Positions 45,212-54,123 of a DNA stretch of 64,000 bases are shown one piece after another. The notes under the pieces were generated by a model that was given only the letters and a program-made list of their open reading frames with translations, was not told the origin of the DNA and made no database searches. The translations under genes were made by a program, and so were the position numbers. How positions within the stretch are numbered: the stretch's first letter is position 1; each line of letters starts with the position of its first letter. Source of the stretch: Cyclobacteriaceae bacterium (GTDB lineage Bacteria > Bacteroidota > Bacteroidia > Cytophagales > Cyclobacteriaceae); assembly GCA_028278585.1 (NCBI GenBank), contig JANQEC010000067.1:1-64000 (forward strand), given 5' to 3'.

Positions 45212-45381
45212 TTTGATGACTATTTAGACTGTCCTTTGATACGTGCCTTTTTATTGGGCGTCAAAAAAACTTGGCGACATGATCATTAAACCATGCAAGA
45301 AGAATTTATCTGCCCTTAAAAAGAGACGGTTTATTTACAAATGTGATTCTGTATCAAGAACCCGGGAAACGAGAATTCCAA

Positions 45382-45828
45382 TTAATAGTCAAGTGCAAGG
45401 CGAGCTGAAAGCGTATCGATGGTCCTTTGTTCTTCATGAGCAATTCCATCTGCGGCATTGGCAAATAGATACATCGCCTCTTGAACAAATTCTTTTTCAT
45501 CCTCATGCTCACCCAAATAGTTTTTGAGTGTGTTGAGAAATTTCTTCTCCCACTTGTCAATATTCTCCAGGAGGTACCTAAACTCTGTCCTAAACAACTG
45601 CTCAATTTTTTCCGCACTTGCATTGGGCATTTGATCAAGGTACAGAAGTGCCAGGCCTTTGGAAATGCTTAACACACCGTCCCACTCTTCTTTGTCCAAT
45701 TTCCCATCACTCATACAAACAAGTAGGGCAGGATAAATTTTGATGATGTAGGTGAACTGATCAAGACTGAGATCTGACTTTCTTGTTTTCAAGTATTCGT
45801 CTAAAAGAGTTTCTTCTTGTGGCTTCAT
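45382..45828 (-). CDS. TerB-like acidic helical protein
   Basis: The 148-residue protein is acidic, all-helical and without signal peptide. The segment PALLVCMSDGKLDKEEWDGVLSISKGLALLY and the later YLFANAADGIAHEEQRTIDTLSARLAL have two Asp/Glu-rich metal-binding-like turns resembling the TerB fold. A role in tellurite resistance is not supported by neighbours, so function is unknown. It stands alone with its own promoter. Confidence 0.6.
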   Translation of the reverse strand: MKPQEETLLDEYLKTRKSDLSLDQFTYIIKIYPALLVCMSDGKLDKEEWDGVLSISKGLALLYLDQMPNASAEKIEQLFRTEFRYLLENIDKWEKKFLNTLKNYLGEHEDEKEFVQEAMYLFANAADGIAHEEQRTIDTLSARLALDY

Positions 45829-45835
45829 AGATATG

Positions 45836-45866
45836 CAAGTATATGTATATACACACTCATTTTAAA
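45836..45866 (-). promoter_or_regulatory. Putative promoter of the TerB-like gene
   Basis: On the minus strand TTTA (45863-45866), a 19-base spacer and TATACTTG (45836-45843) fit the TTTG-N19-TAnnTTTG pattern with one mismatch in each element. The predicted leader is only a few bases. Confidence 0.38.
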
Positions 45867-45917
45867 TGGTAACCTTAAAATTGTGATTTTTCCATAATTA
45901 ATTTCACTAATCCAATG

Positions 45918-47390
45918 TCAATTGATCGTAACTACCCGTTCATCTGAATTTATGATGGCCTTATAGTTAGAATAATTTTCTAAAATCTCATCTACATAGG
46001 CAACAGGTTCCGCACCTCTACAATAACCAAATTCCACTACAGGATCACTAAAATATTTTGTATATGATTTTTTCAATAAAAATTCCCTTACATCCTGCCA
46101 CTTAGTTGGGTCCTTCTCATACTTTCTTGTCAGTTTAACTGCATCAAGAACATGTCCTCTACCAACATTGTAAGAGGCTAATATAAATTTCAATTGCTCA
46201 TCCGGATCTTCAATGTCCTTCTTCCACGTATTTTGCAACCATAGCAGATGCATTTTCCCAGCATAAATATTTTGAGCCGGGTCCGTTAATTTAGTCACCT
46301 TATACTCTTTAGCAGTCCTTGGCAAAACCTGCATTAATCCTATCGCTCCTGCCCAAGACTTGGCTCTTCTGTCAAACCTGGATTCCTTAAAGATTAGTGC
46401 TGCTAACAACCGCCAATCCCAGCCAAGCTCAGCAGCAGCATCTTTGATCAATGAATCATATGGAGAAATGTGTCCACCACTCATGGTGGAGTATTTGCTC
46501 CTGGACCTTGCTAGTGACGCCTTAGAACTTTTAAAATATTTGTCGTAGATCACATAGTAGTCTGTGGTTTTCCTCATTTTTTCAATCCAGCTATTGAGTG
46601 AATTCAGAAGATCAGGGGCATTCTTACGCACACCCCATGCAATTTGCTGAGGAAAACTTACAGCAGTCTTAATATCCAGGTTTCTATAATAGGTCGAATT
46701 GACCTGGGCAATATTTTTTTCAACAACAGTGTAATCAATGTTTCCCTCAGCTACGGCACGAATCAAATTCTCTGTTTCAACCTGATTACCACCAGGAATA
46801 ATTAAAATATCACCGCCGATTTCTTCAGATAGATTCACCAATCTATCATGGTAAGATGAATGTGATCTAACAGTAACTTCTTTGCCAATCAAATCAATTG
46901 GATTTCGAATGAGTTGCGCCTCTATCTCATGATATTTCATTTCCCGCCAATTCTCGGGTTTTCTTTGTATCAGGACCAGATGCTGTTGGTTGTGATAGTG
47001 AGTAAATGCTATTTTTTTCTTACGCTCCTTTGTCACTGTCAGGTTGTAAGCCATGATATCCCCAGCTCCAGTATTGAGTTTGTTGAATGCCTCTTCCAAG
47101 TTTTGGGTGATGTCAATTTTTAGCTCTACTCCTAACTCGTCGCTATATCGCTTCAGAAGTTCGTATTCATAGCCCATCGTTTTGCCCCGATAAATAAATA
47201 GCCCAGTAGAACTATTGTCCATTAATGCAGTGATAAATCCGCGTTCTTTTATTTTATCGAGATCAAATTCAAAGATGAATTCCTTCTTTTCTTTGATTTC
47301 GAGATTACTGCTAACAGTTGATTGCCTGCATGAAAAAATTATTAGGCTTAGGCAAACAAGCAGCCCTATATTTTGGAAGTTGGATGACAT
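45918..47390 (-). CDS. mltF: MltF-like membrane-bound lytic murein transglycosylase
   Basis: A lipoprotein signal (LLVCLSLIIFSCRQS) precedes a solute-binding-protein-like domain (about 40-290, GFITALMDNSSTGLFIYRGKTMGYEYELLK) and a C-terminal SLT domain (about 310-470) with the catalytic Glu in FKESRFDRRAKSWAGAIGLMQVLP. It is 490 residues, matching MltF. It would cleave peptidoglycan glycan strands at the outer membrane. Confidence 0.93.
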   Translation of the reverse strand: MSSNFQNIGLLVCLSLIIFSCRQSTVSSNLEIKEKKEFIFEFDLDKIKERGFITALMDNSSTGLFIYRGKTMGYEYELLKRYSDELGVELKIDITQNLEEAFNKLNTGAGDIMAYNLTVTKERKKKIAFTHYHNQQHLVLIQRKPENWREMKYHEIEAQLIRNPIDLIGKEVTVRSHSSYHDRLVNLSEEIGGDILIIPGGNQVETENLIRAVAEGNIDYTVVEKNIAQVNSTYYRNLDIKTAVSFPQQIAWGVRKNAPDLLNSLNSWIEKMRKTTDYYVIYDKYFKSSKASLARSRSKYSTMSGGHISPYDSLIKDAAAELGWDWRLLAALIFKESRFDRRAKSWAGAIGLMQVLPRTAKEYKVTKLTDPAQNIYAGKMHLLWLQNTWKKDIEDPDEQLKFILASYNVGRGHVLDAVKLTRKYEKDPTKWQDVREFLLKKSYTKYFSDPVVEFGYCRGAEPVAYVDEILENYSNYKAIINSDERVVTIN

Positions 47391-47442
47391 ACCAAAAGAT
47401 AATGTACAAAAAAAACGTAAGTTTTTTGAGAGTGTTCTCTAT

Positions 47443-49359
47443 TTAGAGGAGTGGGCTTGAAGAAATTTCTGTCAATTCGACCACCGCTTGCTTAATAGCT
47501 TCCTTATCGTACCCACATTCTTGATGTAATTGAGGCTGTTCTCCGTGTTCGATGATCCTGTCAGGAATTCCGAGGCGCTTAACGCTTACCTGGTAATCAT
47601 TGTCTGAAGCAAATTCGAGAATTGCAGACCCAAAACCACCCATTAAGCATCCGTCTTCCACGGTTATTACCTTGCCGAATTTACTCATCACATCATGAAG
47701 CATCTTTTCGTCCAGTGGTTTTGCAAACCGCATATCAAATACTGCTGGATCTAACCCGTCTTCTTTTAATTCCAGTGCAGCTTCTTCGGCAAAATTACCC
47801 ACATGGCCAATGGATAAAATAGCAATGTCTGATCCTTCAACAATCTGTCGCCCTGTTCCTATTTCCACCAGCTCCAATTGTGTTCTCCATTCCGGTGTTA
47901 CGCCATTTCCTCTCGGGTATCGAATAGAGAAAGGTCCATCGTGATGGCTTGCTGTATACATTAAATTTCTAAGCTCAGACTCATTCATCGGTGCAGATAC
48001 TACCATATTTGGCAAGCATCTCATGTAGGCAATATCAAAAACGCCATGATGTGTGGGTCCATCTGCTCCTGCCAATCCAGCTCTGTCCATGCAAAAAATC
48101 ACGGGTAGATTTTGGATACATACATCATGAACCACCTGATCATAAGCACGTTGCATAAACGTACTATAGATATTGCAGAAAGGAATCAACCCCTGGGTGG
48201 CAAGTCCTGCAGAAAAGGTAACGGCATGTTGCTCAGCTATACCAACATCGTACGCCCGGTCTGGCAGTTCTTCCATCATTATCTTCATGGAAGATCCAGA
48301 TGGCATTGCCGGGGTTATCCCAATAATTTTTTTATTCTCCTTAGCTAATTCAACCAATGTGTGTCCAAAGACATCCTGGTATTTTGGAGGCTGAGGTTTG
48401 TCGTATACCTTCTTGTTAATAGCTCCTGAGATCTTGTCAAAAGTGCCTGGAGCATGCCATTTGGTCTGATCTTTCTCCGCAAGATCGTATCCCTTCCCTT
48501 TTACAGTTAAACAATGCAAGATTTTAGGACCTGGTATATCCTTTAAATCTCTTAGCACATCAACTAAATGATTTACATCATGACCATCAATTGGGCCAAA
48601 ATATCTTAAGTTGAGCGACTCAAAAAGATTGCTTTGCTTTAATAGTAAAGACTTTATACTGTTTTCAACCTTAGCCGCAATTTCCTGAGCATTAGGGCCG
48701 AACTTGCTGATTTTACCAAGCAACTTCCAAATCTCGTCTCTGAATCTGTTGTATGTATGACTGGTGGTAATGTCTGTCAAATAATCCTTTAGCGCACCGA
48801 CATTTGGATCAATAGACATACAGTTGTCATTCAGAATAATGAGCAAATTCGAATTGGAAACACCAGCATGATTCATGGCTTCAAAAGCCAATCCACCTGT
48901 CATGGCACCATCACCGATCACGGCGATATGTTGCTTATCTTCATTTTTTTGTTTAGACGCTTCAGCCATGCCAAGAGCTGCAGAGATTGACGTAGAAGAA
49001 TGTCCAACGCCAAAGGTGTCATACTCACTTTCGCTTCTTTTCGGAAATCCGGAGAGGCCTTTGTATTTTCTGTTGGTATGAAAACGATCTTTTCTTCCTG
49101 TTAGAATTTTATGTCCATATGCCTGATGGCCAACATCCCAAACCAGCTGATCTTCCGGAGTATTGAAAACATAATGTAATGCGACTGTTAATTCAGCAAC
49201 ACCAAGGCTGGCACCAAAGTGACCGCCATAAACAGATACATTATCAATAATAAAATTTCTTAGCTCTTCGCAAACTTGTGCAAGCTGACGTTGATCCAGT
49301 TTTTTGAGATCTCCAGGTGAATTGATCTCAGCAAGTAATGGTCCCGGTATTATCTCCAT
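47443..49359 (-). CDS. dxs: 1-deoxy-D-xylulose-5-phosphate synthase
   Basis: The 638-residue enzyme has the Dxs layout: DVGHQAYGHKILTGR, the ThDP/Mg site GDGAMTGGLAFEAMNHAG, the Dxs-specific loop HCLTVKGKGYDLAEKDQTKWH, DVGIAEQHAVTFSAGLA with the catalytic Glu, and the C-terminal domain ending near the stop. It condenses pyruvate and glyceraldehyde 3-phosphate in the MEP isoprenoid pathway. It stands alone upstream of mltF on the same strand. Confidence 0.96.
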   Translation of the reverse strand: MEIIPGPLLAEINSPGDLKKLDQRQLAQVCEELRNFIIDNVSVYGGHFGASLGVAELTVALHYVFNTPEDQLVWDVGHQAYGHKILTGRKDRFHTNRKYKGLSGFPKRSESEYDTFGVGHSSTSISAALGMAEASKQKNEDKQHIAVIGDGAMTGGLAFEAMNHAGVSNSNLLIILNDNCMSIDPNVGALKDYLTDITTSHTYNRFRDEIWKLLGKISKFGPNAQEIAAKVENSIKSLLLKQSNLFESLNLRYFGPIDGHDVNHLVDVLRDLKDIPGPKILHCLTVKGKGYDLAEKDQTKWHAPGTFDKISGAINKKVYDKPQPPKYQDVFGHTLVELAKENKKIIGITPAMPSGSSMKIMMEELPDRAYDVGIAEQHAVTFSAGLATQGLIPFCNIYSTFMQRAYDQVVHDVCIQNLPVIFCMDRAGLAGADGPTHHGVFDIAYMRCLPNMVVSAPMNESELRNLMYTASHHDGPFSIRYPRGNGVTPEWRTQLELVEIGTGRQIVEGSDIAILSIGHVGNFAEEAALELKEDGLDPAVFDMRFAKPLDEKMLHDVMSKFGKVITVEDGCLMGGFGSAILEFASDNDYQVSVKRLGIPDRIIEHGEQPQLHQECGYDKEAIKQAVVELTEISSSPLL

Positions 49360-49511
49360 TCTATCAAATGTCCCTGATAAACTGACTTGAAGATAAAAAG
49401 TTTAGTGTTATTCACTTTAAATCAGTTTGTTTAAGGCCACAAAGCTAATCATATCATCAGTAAGCTACTTTATTCTACTTTGAAATTAACATTTGATGGT
49501 AATTTTGAATT

Positions 49512-50300
49512 GTGATTGATTCCAGGCAAGATGAAAAATTTGAGATAAAGCTTCCTTTGTTCGAAGGACCTTTTGATCTACTCCTTTTTTTTATAGAGCG
49601 AGATGAATTGGATATTTACGATATCCCAATTGCAACAATTACCAACGACTTTTTGGATTATCTGCATCAGTTAGAACAAATGGACGTAGAGGTGGCCAGC
49701 GAATTCATTCTGGTTGCTGCTACGCTGATGCGAATTAAAGCAAAAATGCTGCTCCCTCGACCAGTTTTAGATGAAGAAGGAAATGAAATTGATCCAAGAG
49801 AGGAACTGGTGAAGCATCTTTTGGAATACAAAAAATATAAGTCAGTCATTTCCACCCTGACAAAAATGGAAGCTGAAAGATTGGATCGGGAAAAGCGTGG
49901 AAACCTATCGAAAGAAATCAGAAAACTCTCGGAGAGTATCAATGTAGAGGCCGAGATGCAGGATCTTGATCTCTACAAGATGATGAAGGTTTTTCAAAAA
50001 GTGTTAGCACGGTACGAGTTTGAAAAAAATAAGCCTGTCCATCGCGTGGTTCAGTATCCTTACACCATAGAAAGGCAAAAAGCTGCACTTATGGAACGTC
50101 TGGTCTACGGAAAAAGACTTGCGTTTACTGATTTGATAGCTGAAAAACCGGAAAAAATTCTAGTGATCTTCAACTTCCTATCTATCCTTGAGCTATTACA
50201 GCTTAAACAAGTTGTCATTCACCTGGGCGAAGGATTTAATAATTTCTGGGTAGAAAGAAGAGATGAAAGTAAAGAGTTGGCTCACGACGGGGAATCGTGA
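49512..50300 (+). CDS. scpA: Segregation and condensation protein ScpA
   Basis: The 262-residue protein begins FEIKLPLFEGPFDLLLFFIERDELDIYDIPIATIT, the hallmark kleisin N-terminus that binds SMC, and ends in the SMC-head-binding winged helix (LVIFNFLSILELLQLKQVVIHL). It organises chromosomes with SMC and ScpB. The start is GTG 49512. A perfect -7 element (TAATTTTG, 49500-49507) ends 4 bases before it, so the mRNA may be nearly leaderless. Confidence 0.93.
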   Translation: MIDSRQDEKFEIKLPLFEGPFDLLLFFIERDELDIYDIPIATITNDFLDYLHQLEQMDVEVASEFILVAATLMRIKAKMLLPRPVLDEEGNEIDPREELVKHLLEYKKYKSVISTLTKMEAERLDREKRGNLSKEIRKLSESINVEAEMQDLDLYKMMKVFQKVLARYEFEKNKPVHRVVQYPYTIERQKAALMERLVYGKRLAFTDLIAEKPEKILVIFNFLSILELLQLKQVVIHLGEGFNNFWVERRDESKELAHDGES

Positions 50301-50316
50301 GCCCAGGTTTTAAGTT

Positions 50317-50736
50317 TTAGAATCGCTCAGTTCTCGAAAAAAAGAATCCTGCCTCAATTTGGGCATTTTCATCGGAATCCGAACCATGAATCGCATTAGC
50401 TTCGATAGAGGTTGCAAATAGCTTCCTAATGGTCCCCTCCGCAGCCTCCGCAGGATTTGTCGCTCCTATAAGCGTTCTGAAATCCTCTACTGCATTGTCT
50501 TTTTCCAAAACCATGGCTATGATCGGACCTGAGGACATGTATGCCACTAAATCGTTGTAGAAAGGTCGCTCTTTGTGCACCTCATAAAATTGTCCTGCTC
50601 TTTCACTACTTAGCTTCGTAACCTTTGCCGCGCTTATTCTAAACCCAGCTTCTTCAATCATTTTAATAATCGCTCCTGAATTTCCCGCACCAAAAGCATC
50701 GGGCTTTATCATCGTAAATGTGGTCTGTCCTGCCAT
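50317..50736 (-). CDS. ndk: Nucleoside diphosphate kinase
   Basis: The correct start is ATG 50736 ([15 protein letters not shown]), giving 139 residues, the family norm; the longer track ORF adds an unrelated leader. The phosphohistidine loop appears as [12 protein letters not shown]. It balances nucleoside triphosphate pools. It is convergent with scpA and divergent from the nrnA-like gene. Confidence 0.95.
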   Translation of the reverse strand: MAGQTTFTMIKPDAFGAGNSGAIIKMIEEAGFRISAAKVTKLSSERAGQFYEVHKERPFYNDLVAYMSSGPIIAMVLEKDNAVEDFRTLIGATNPAEAAEGTIRKLFATSIEANAIHGSDSDENAQIEAGFFFSRTERF

Positions 50737-50778
50737 ATTTTTTGTTTTATCTTTTTTTGAAGGTCTTTGAAATCCGCG

Positions 50779-50786
50779 CAAAAATA
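50779..50786 (-). promoter_or_regulatory. Putative -7 element of ndk (TATTTTTG)
   Basis: Minus-strand TATTTTTG is a perfect TAnnTTTG match about 42 bases before the ndk start. No convincing -33 partner. Confidence 0.4.
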
Positions 50787-50835
50787 ACATTTCTACCTTT
50801 CTATGAGGAGAAAAACATGGTTTTCTAAATGTTGC

Positions 50836-50843
50836 TAATTTTG
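50836..50843 (+). promoter_or_regulatory. Putative -7 element of the nrnA-like gene (TAATTTTG)
   Basis: TAATTTTG is a perfect TAnnTTTG match 29 bases before the ATG at 50873. A small hairpin (TTGCC-TCTAG-GGCAA, 50854-50868) lies just before the start. No -33 TTTG at usual spacing. Confidence 0.42.
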
Positions 50844-50872
50844 CCGCTCACTTTTGCCTCTAGGGCAACTTT

Positions 50873-51883
50873 ATGAAGGATACTGCGGTTCTGAAGAACT
50901 TTTTAAGCGATTCAAGGAAAATTGTTATAACGACTCATGCCAACCCAGATGCTGATGCGTTGGGATCATCATTAGGGTTATTCCATTTCCTGAAGTCACT
51001 CGGGCATGATGTGCAGGTCATCGTTCCTAACAGCTATCCCGATTTTCTCGAATGGATGGCTGGAAATGGGACAGTCATGATCTATGAGGATAACCAGACG
51101 AAATCAGACGAACTACTTGACGAAGCAGATTTACTCTTTTGCCTTGATTTTTCCGGTTTCAACAGGATCAAACGAATGAAAGAAAAGGCTGAAAATATTG
51201 AAGCCAAGATCGGACTGATCGACCATCACTTAAATCCTGAAATTAAACCGGATTTCAATTTTTGGAATGACACTGCTGCTGCTACGGCTGAATTAGTTTA
51301 TGACCTAATTCTCGACTATTCTGATGCAAAAGCCATAGACGTTGACATTGCAGAATGTCTCTACGCGGGAATAATGACCGATACCGGCTCATTCAGACAT
51401 CCATCAACCAGTTCCAAGATACACAGAACAGTAGCGGATCTTATTGACCTTGGGGCAGACGTAAACAAGGTGAGTCGGCTTATCTACGACACTAATTCTT
51501 TGGATAGACTAAGATTCCTAGGTCATGCATTGGCAGAAAAGTTGCGTGTGGATGAAAAGGCTAGAGTCGCCTATTTTGTTATTGATGAAAACGACTTTAA
51601 GAATTTTCGGTTAAAACAGGGTGACACTGAGGGTTTGGTGAACTATGCTCTCTCCATTAAAGGAATAGTTGTTGCTGCAATCATCATTCATAAGGAAAAT
51701 GAAATAAAATTATCATTTAGAAGTATTGGTGATTTTGCTGTCAATAAATTTGCGGAAGAATACTTTGGAGGAGGTGGTCATAAAAATGCTTCTGGAGGTA
51801 CATCCGATTTAACCTTGAGTGAAACTGAGGAAAAATTTAAATCATTAATTGATCAGAATATTTTAAAAACGAAACCGGAATAA
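50873..51883 (+). CDS. nrnA: DHH/DHHA1 phosphoesterase (NrnA-like oligoribonuclease)
   Basis: The 336-residue protein has the DHH catalytic motifs THANPDADALGSSLGL, CLDFSGFNR, IDHHLNPE and TDTGSFRHPS, and the DHHA1 substrate-binding end FGGGGHKNASGG. Family members degrade short RNA oligos and 3'-phosphoadenosine phosphate. The family match is firm; the preferred substrate is inferred. It is followed by a structured intergenic stretch and two FKBP genes. Confidence 0.9.
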   Translation: MKDTAVLKNFLSDSRKIVITTHANPDADALGSSLGLFHFLKSLGHDVQVIVPNSYPDFLEWMAGNGTVMIYEDNQTKSDELLDEADLLFCLDFSGFNRIKRMKEKAENIEAKIGLIDHHLNPEIKPDFNFWNDTAAATAELVYDLILDYSDAKAIDVDIAECLYAGIMTDTGSFRHPSTSSKIHRTVADLIDLGADVNKVSRLIYDTNSLDRLRFLGHALAEKLRVDEKARVAYFVIDENDFKNFRLKQGDTEGLVNYALSIKGIVVAAIIIHKENEIKLSFRSIGDFAVNKFAEEYFGGGGHKNASGGTSDLTLSETEEKFKSLIDQNILKTKPE

Positions 51884-51933
51884 CCGGATAATATGAAAAA
51901 ATGAAATGACCATAATGGTCTACGCTATCCGGT
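51883..51933 (+). repeat. Nested inverted and direct repeats downstream of nrnA
   Basis: An outer pair ACCGGATA (51883-51890) and TATCCGGT (51926-51933) encloses a near-perfect inner palindrome GACCATAATGGTC (51908-51920). The flanks repeat CCGG words in tandem: ACCGGAATAACCGGATAA before and CCGGTCTTACGCGACCCGGT after. It has no U-run, so it is not a simple terminator. Confidence 0.55.
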
Positions 51934-52026
51934 CTTACGCGACCCGGTCTTTTGATCATTGAGCTAATGCAGACCGTTTGATGATAAAGCGTGCCAAATG
52001 ACACATTTCTTAAAAACTTTAAACAC

Positions 52027-52926
52027 ATGAAAAATATATTAATTGTCTTGGTTTTAGCGGTTTTGATTTCCTGTAATCCTTCACCGGAATCTTTCACCAC
52101 GAGTAAAGGCACTCAAGTAAGCTATTTTGAGAGTGGGAATGGAGATTTTCCAGCTGATTCACTTGTAGGTCTTTTTTGTATCGGGTATGAAACAGAGGAT
52201 GGTAAGGTTATGATGGAGGCCGACTTTGAAAACCCACTAGCCCTTCAGATAACACCAAACAATGTGGCACAACAAGGAGAATTATACGAGATTTTGTCAA
52301 GGCTGAGAACAGGTGACAGTGTAGGATTTGAACTCGTTGCTGCTGAGCTTTTTGAAAAAACATTCAGGGCACCACTTCCTGACTCAATCGCTCCTGATAG
52401 TAAAATACGGTTCAAGATCTCGTTCCTTGACCAGTTATCCGAAACAGGTTACTATGCATGGGCTGAAGAAAAAGCAAAAGCGGATGCCGAAAAACAGCTA
52501 GTAATTGATGATGAAATTCTTGATACTTACATGGCAGAGAACAATGTTTCTATTCAAAAAACAGAAACAGGATTAAGGTACGTTATTACTGAAGAGGGAA
52601 GCGGAGCAAAACCTCAAAACGGCCAGACAGTACAAGTTAACTATGCAGGCTGGCTGCTAAATGGTCCATACTTTGATACCAGTATCGAATCTGTTGCAAG
52701 GGAACAAGGGTTGTACCAGGAAGGGAGACCTTACCAACCTTTTTCTTTTATCCTTGGACAGGGACGGGTCATTAAAGGATGGGATGAAGGAATTGCGCTT
52801 TTAAATGTAGGAAGCAAAGCGCGGCTTTACATTCCAAGCTCACTTGGATATGGAAGTAGAGGCAGTGGCATAATTAAACCCAATTCCATATTGGTTTTTG
52901 ACGTTGAACTTGTTGGTATCCAATAA
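52027..52926 (+). CDS. FKBP-type peptidyl-prolyl isomerase lipoprotein
   Basis: From ATG 52027 (MKNILIVLVLAVLISCNPSPE, lipobox) the protein has about 299 residues; the track start is 12 codons upstream and spoils the signal. The N-terminal half is an unassigned domain related to FKBP dimerisation modules. The C-terminal FKBP domain (about 190-299) has GQTVQVNYAGWLLNGPYFDTS, VIKGWDEGIALLNVGSKARLYIPSSLGYGSRG and IKPNSILVFDVELVGI. It probably folds exported proteins. A second FKBP-like gene follows 16 bases later. Confidence 0.88.
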   Translation: MKNILIVLVLAVLISCNPSPESFTTSKGTQVSYFESGNGDFPADSLVGLFCIGYETEDGKVMMEADFENPLALQITPNNVAQQGELYEILSRLRTGDSVGFELVAAELFEKTFRAPLPDSIAPDSKIRFKISFLDQLSETGYYAWAEEKAKADAEKQLVIDDEILDTYMAENNVSIQKTETGLRYVITEEGSGAKPQNGQTVQVNYAGWLLNGPYFDTSIESVAREQGLYQEGRPYQPFSFILGQGRVIKGWDEGIALLNVGSKARLYIPSSLGYGSRGSGIIKPNSILVFDVELVGIQ

Positions 52927-52942
52927 ATGTTGATAGGATAGA

Positions 52943-53545
52943 ATGAAAACATTAGCACTTATTTCATTTGCGATAGGACTTACTTTTCTAATTTCTTGTG
53001 GAGAGGGAACCGTCGTTGTAATAGAAGATCCCTCAGTGCAGCGGGCCATCGATATTGGGATAATTGATGAGTATCTGACAGCCAAAGGGTACGATCCAGC
53101 TACTGTGGACACAACTGAATCAGGAGTTAGATACATCATTATCAACGAAGGGCAAACAGCTGATGAAAATCTTTCCATTGATGAAAGTGATATTGTAGAT
53201 TTCGATTACATCGGTAGATTGACGACAGATAAACTGTTTGACACAAGTATTGAATCGATTTCTGAGGAAGACACAGCCATCTTTTCTAGCGCTAAAGTGT
53301 TTCAACCCATAAGGATTAATTATTCCACCACAGGCTGGACACTTGGTGGTAGTTTCATCGCAGGATTCTCTCAGGGTATCACAGCGACCTTTGACAAAGT
53401 GCATGTTGGCGGCAAGGTATTGATCGTGTTCCCATCTGACCTGGGGTATGGTGCCATTCCACAATTCGGCAATGAAGTAGAAACCATCCCAGCAAACTCT
53501 GTAGTTACATTTGAATTATTTCCTGTTCGTGTTATTAAGCAATGA
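52943..53545 (+). CDS. FKBP-like lipoprotein
   Basis: The 200-residue protein has a lipobox (LTFLISCGEG) and a divergent FKBP domain: DIVDFDYIGRLTTDKLFDTSIES, LGGSFIAGFSQGITATFDKVHVGGKVLIVFPSDLGYGAIP and IPANSVVTFELFPVRV. Several active-site aromatic positions appear changed, so isomerase activity is uncertain. It is co-transcribed with the preceding FKBP and overlaps rdgB by 4 bases. Confidence 0.83.
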   Translation: MKTLALISFAIGLTFLISCGEGTVVVIEDPSVQRAIDIGIIDEYLTAKGYDPATVDTTESGVRYIIINEGQTADENLSIDESDIVDFDYIGRLTTDKLFDTSIESISEEDTAIFSSAKVFQPIRINYSTTGWTLGGSFIAGFSQGITATFDKVHVGGKVLIVFPSDLGYGAIPQFGNEVETIPANSVVTFELFPVRVIKQ

Positions 53546-54123
53546 AAATTTGCTTCGCCTCACACAATCAAAATAAAGTCAGAGAAATAGCTGCTCTATC
53601 CCCAAAAGGTATAGAGATAGTTGGACTGGTTGACCTTGATATACATGAAGATATTGAGGAGACAGGATCTACCTTGGAAGAAAATTCCAAGATCAAAGCA
53701 CGCTACGTATACGACAAGCACAAAATTCCAGTTTTTGCTGATGATAGTGGACTGGAAGTAAATGCATTAAATGGAGATCCTGGAGTCATCACAGCCAGGT
53801 ATGCCGGACCGGAAAGAGACAATCTGAAAAATATTGAATTGCTACTCAAAAACCTTGAGGGGTTTAAAGATAAAACCGCACAGTTTCGAACTGTAATAAC
53901 ACTGATCAAAGATGGAAAAGAGATGCAGTTCGAGGGTATTGCTGTCGGTGAAATTCAGGATGAATTGAAAGGAACCAACGGTTTCGGCTATGACCCTATT
54001 TTTGTGCCTAAAGGATTTGATCGAACGTTTGCGGAAATGGACCCTGAAGAAAAAAACAAGCTGTCGCACAGAGCAAAAGCATTTCAAAAACTTCTTTCAT
54101 ATCTTGGTGAGATAAATGGATAA
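53542..54123 (+). CDS. rdgB: XTP/dITP pyrophosphatase RdgB/HAM1
   Basis: The 193-residue protein has the signature SHNQNKVREI at the N-terminus, FADDSGLEVNALNGDPG and TNGFGYDPIFVPKGFDRTFAEM. It hydrolyses non-canonical purine triphosphates to keep them out of DNA. The start overlaps the FKBP stop (ATGA-type overlap). Confidence 0.95.
   Translation: MKICFASHNQNKVREIAALSPKGIEIVGLVDLDIHEDIEETGSTLEENSKIKARYVYDKHKIPVFADDSGLEVNALNGDPGVITARYAGPERDNLKNIELLLKNLEGFKDKTAQFRTVITLIKDGKEMQFEGIAVGEIQDELKGTNGFGYDPIFVPKGFDRTFAEMDPEEKNKLSHRAKAFQKLLSYLGEING

Noticed and set aside
45243-45527. 94-residue plus-strand ORF
   Set aside because: It runs antisense through the TerB-like gene and its composition is not protein-like; I treat the 45212-45381 gap as empty.
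47410-47427. AAAAAAC-GTAA-GTTTTTT hairpin between dxs and mltF
   Set aside because: Only one G-C pair in the stem; too weak to call a terminator despite its position.
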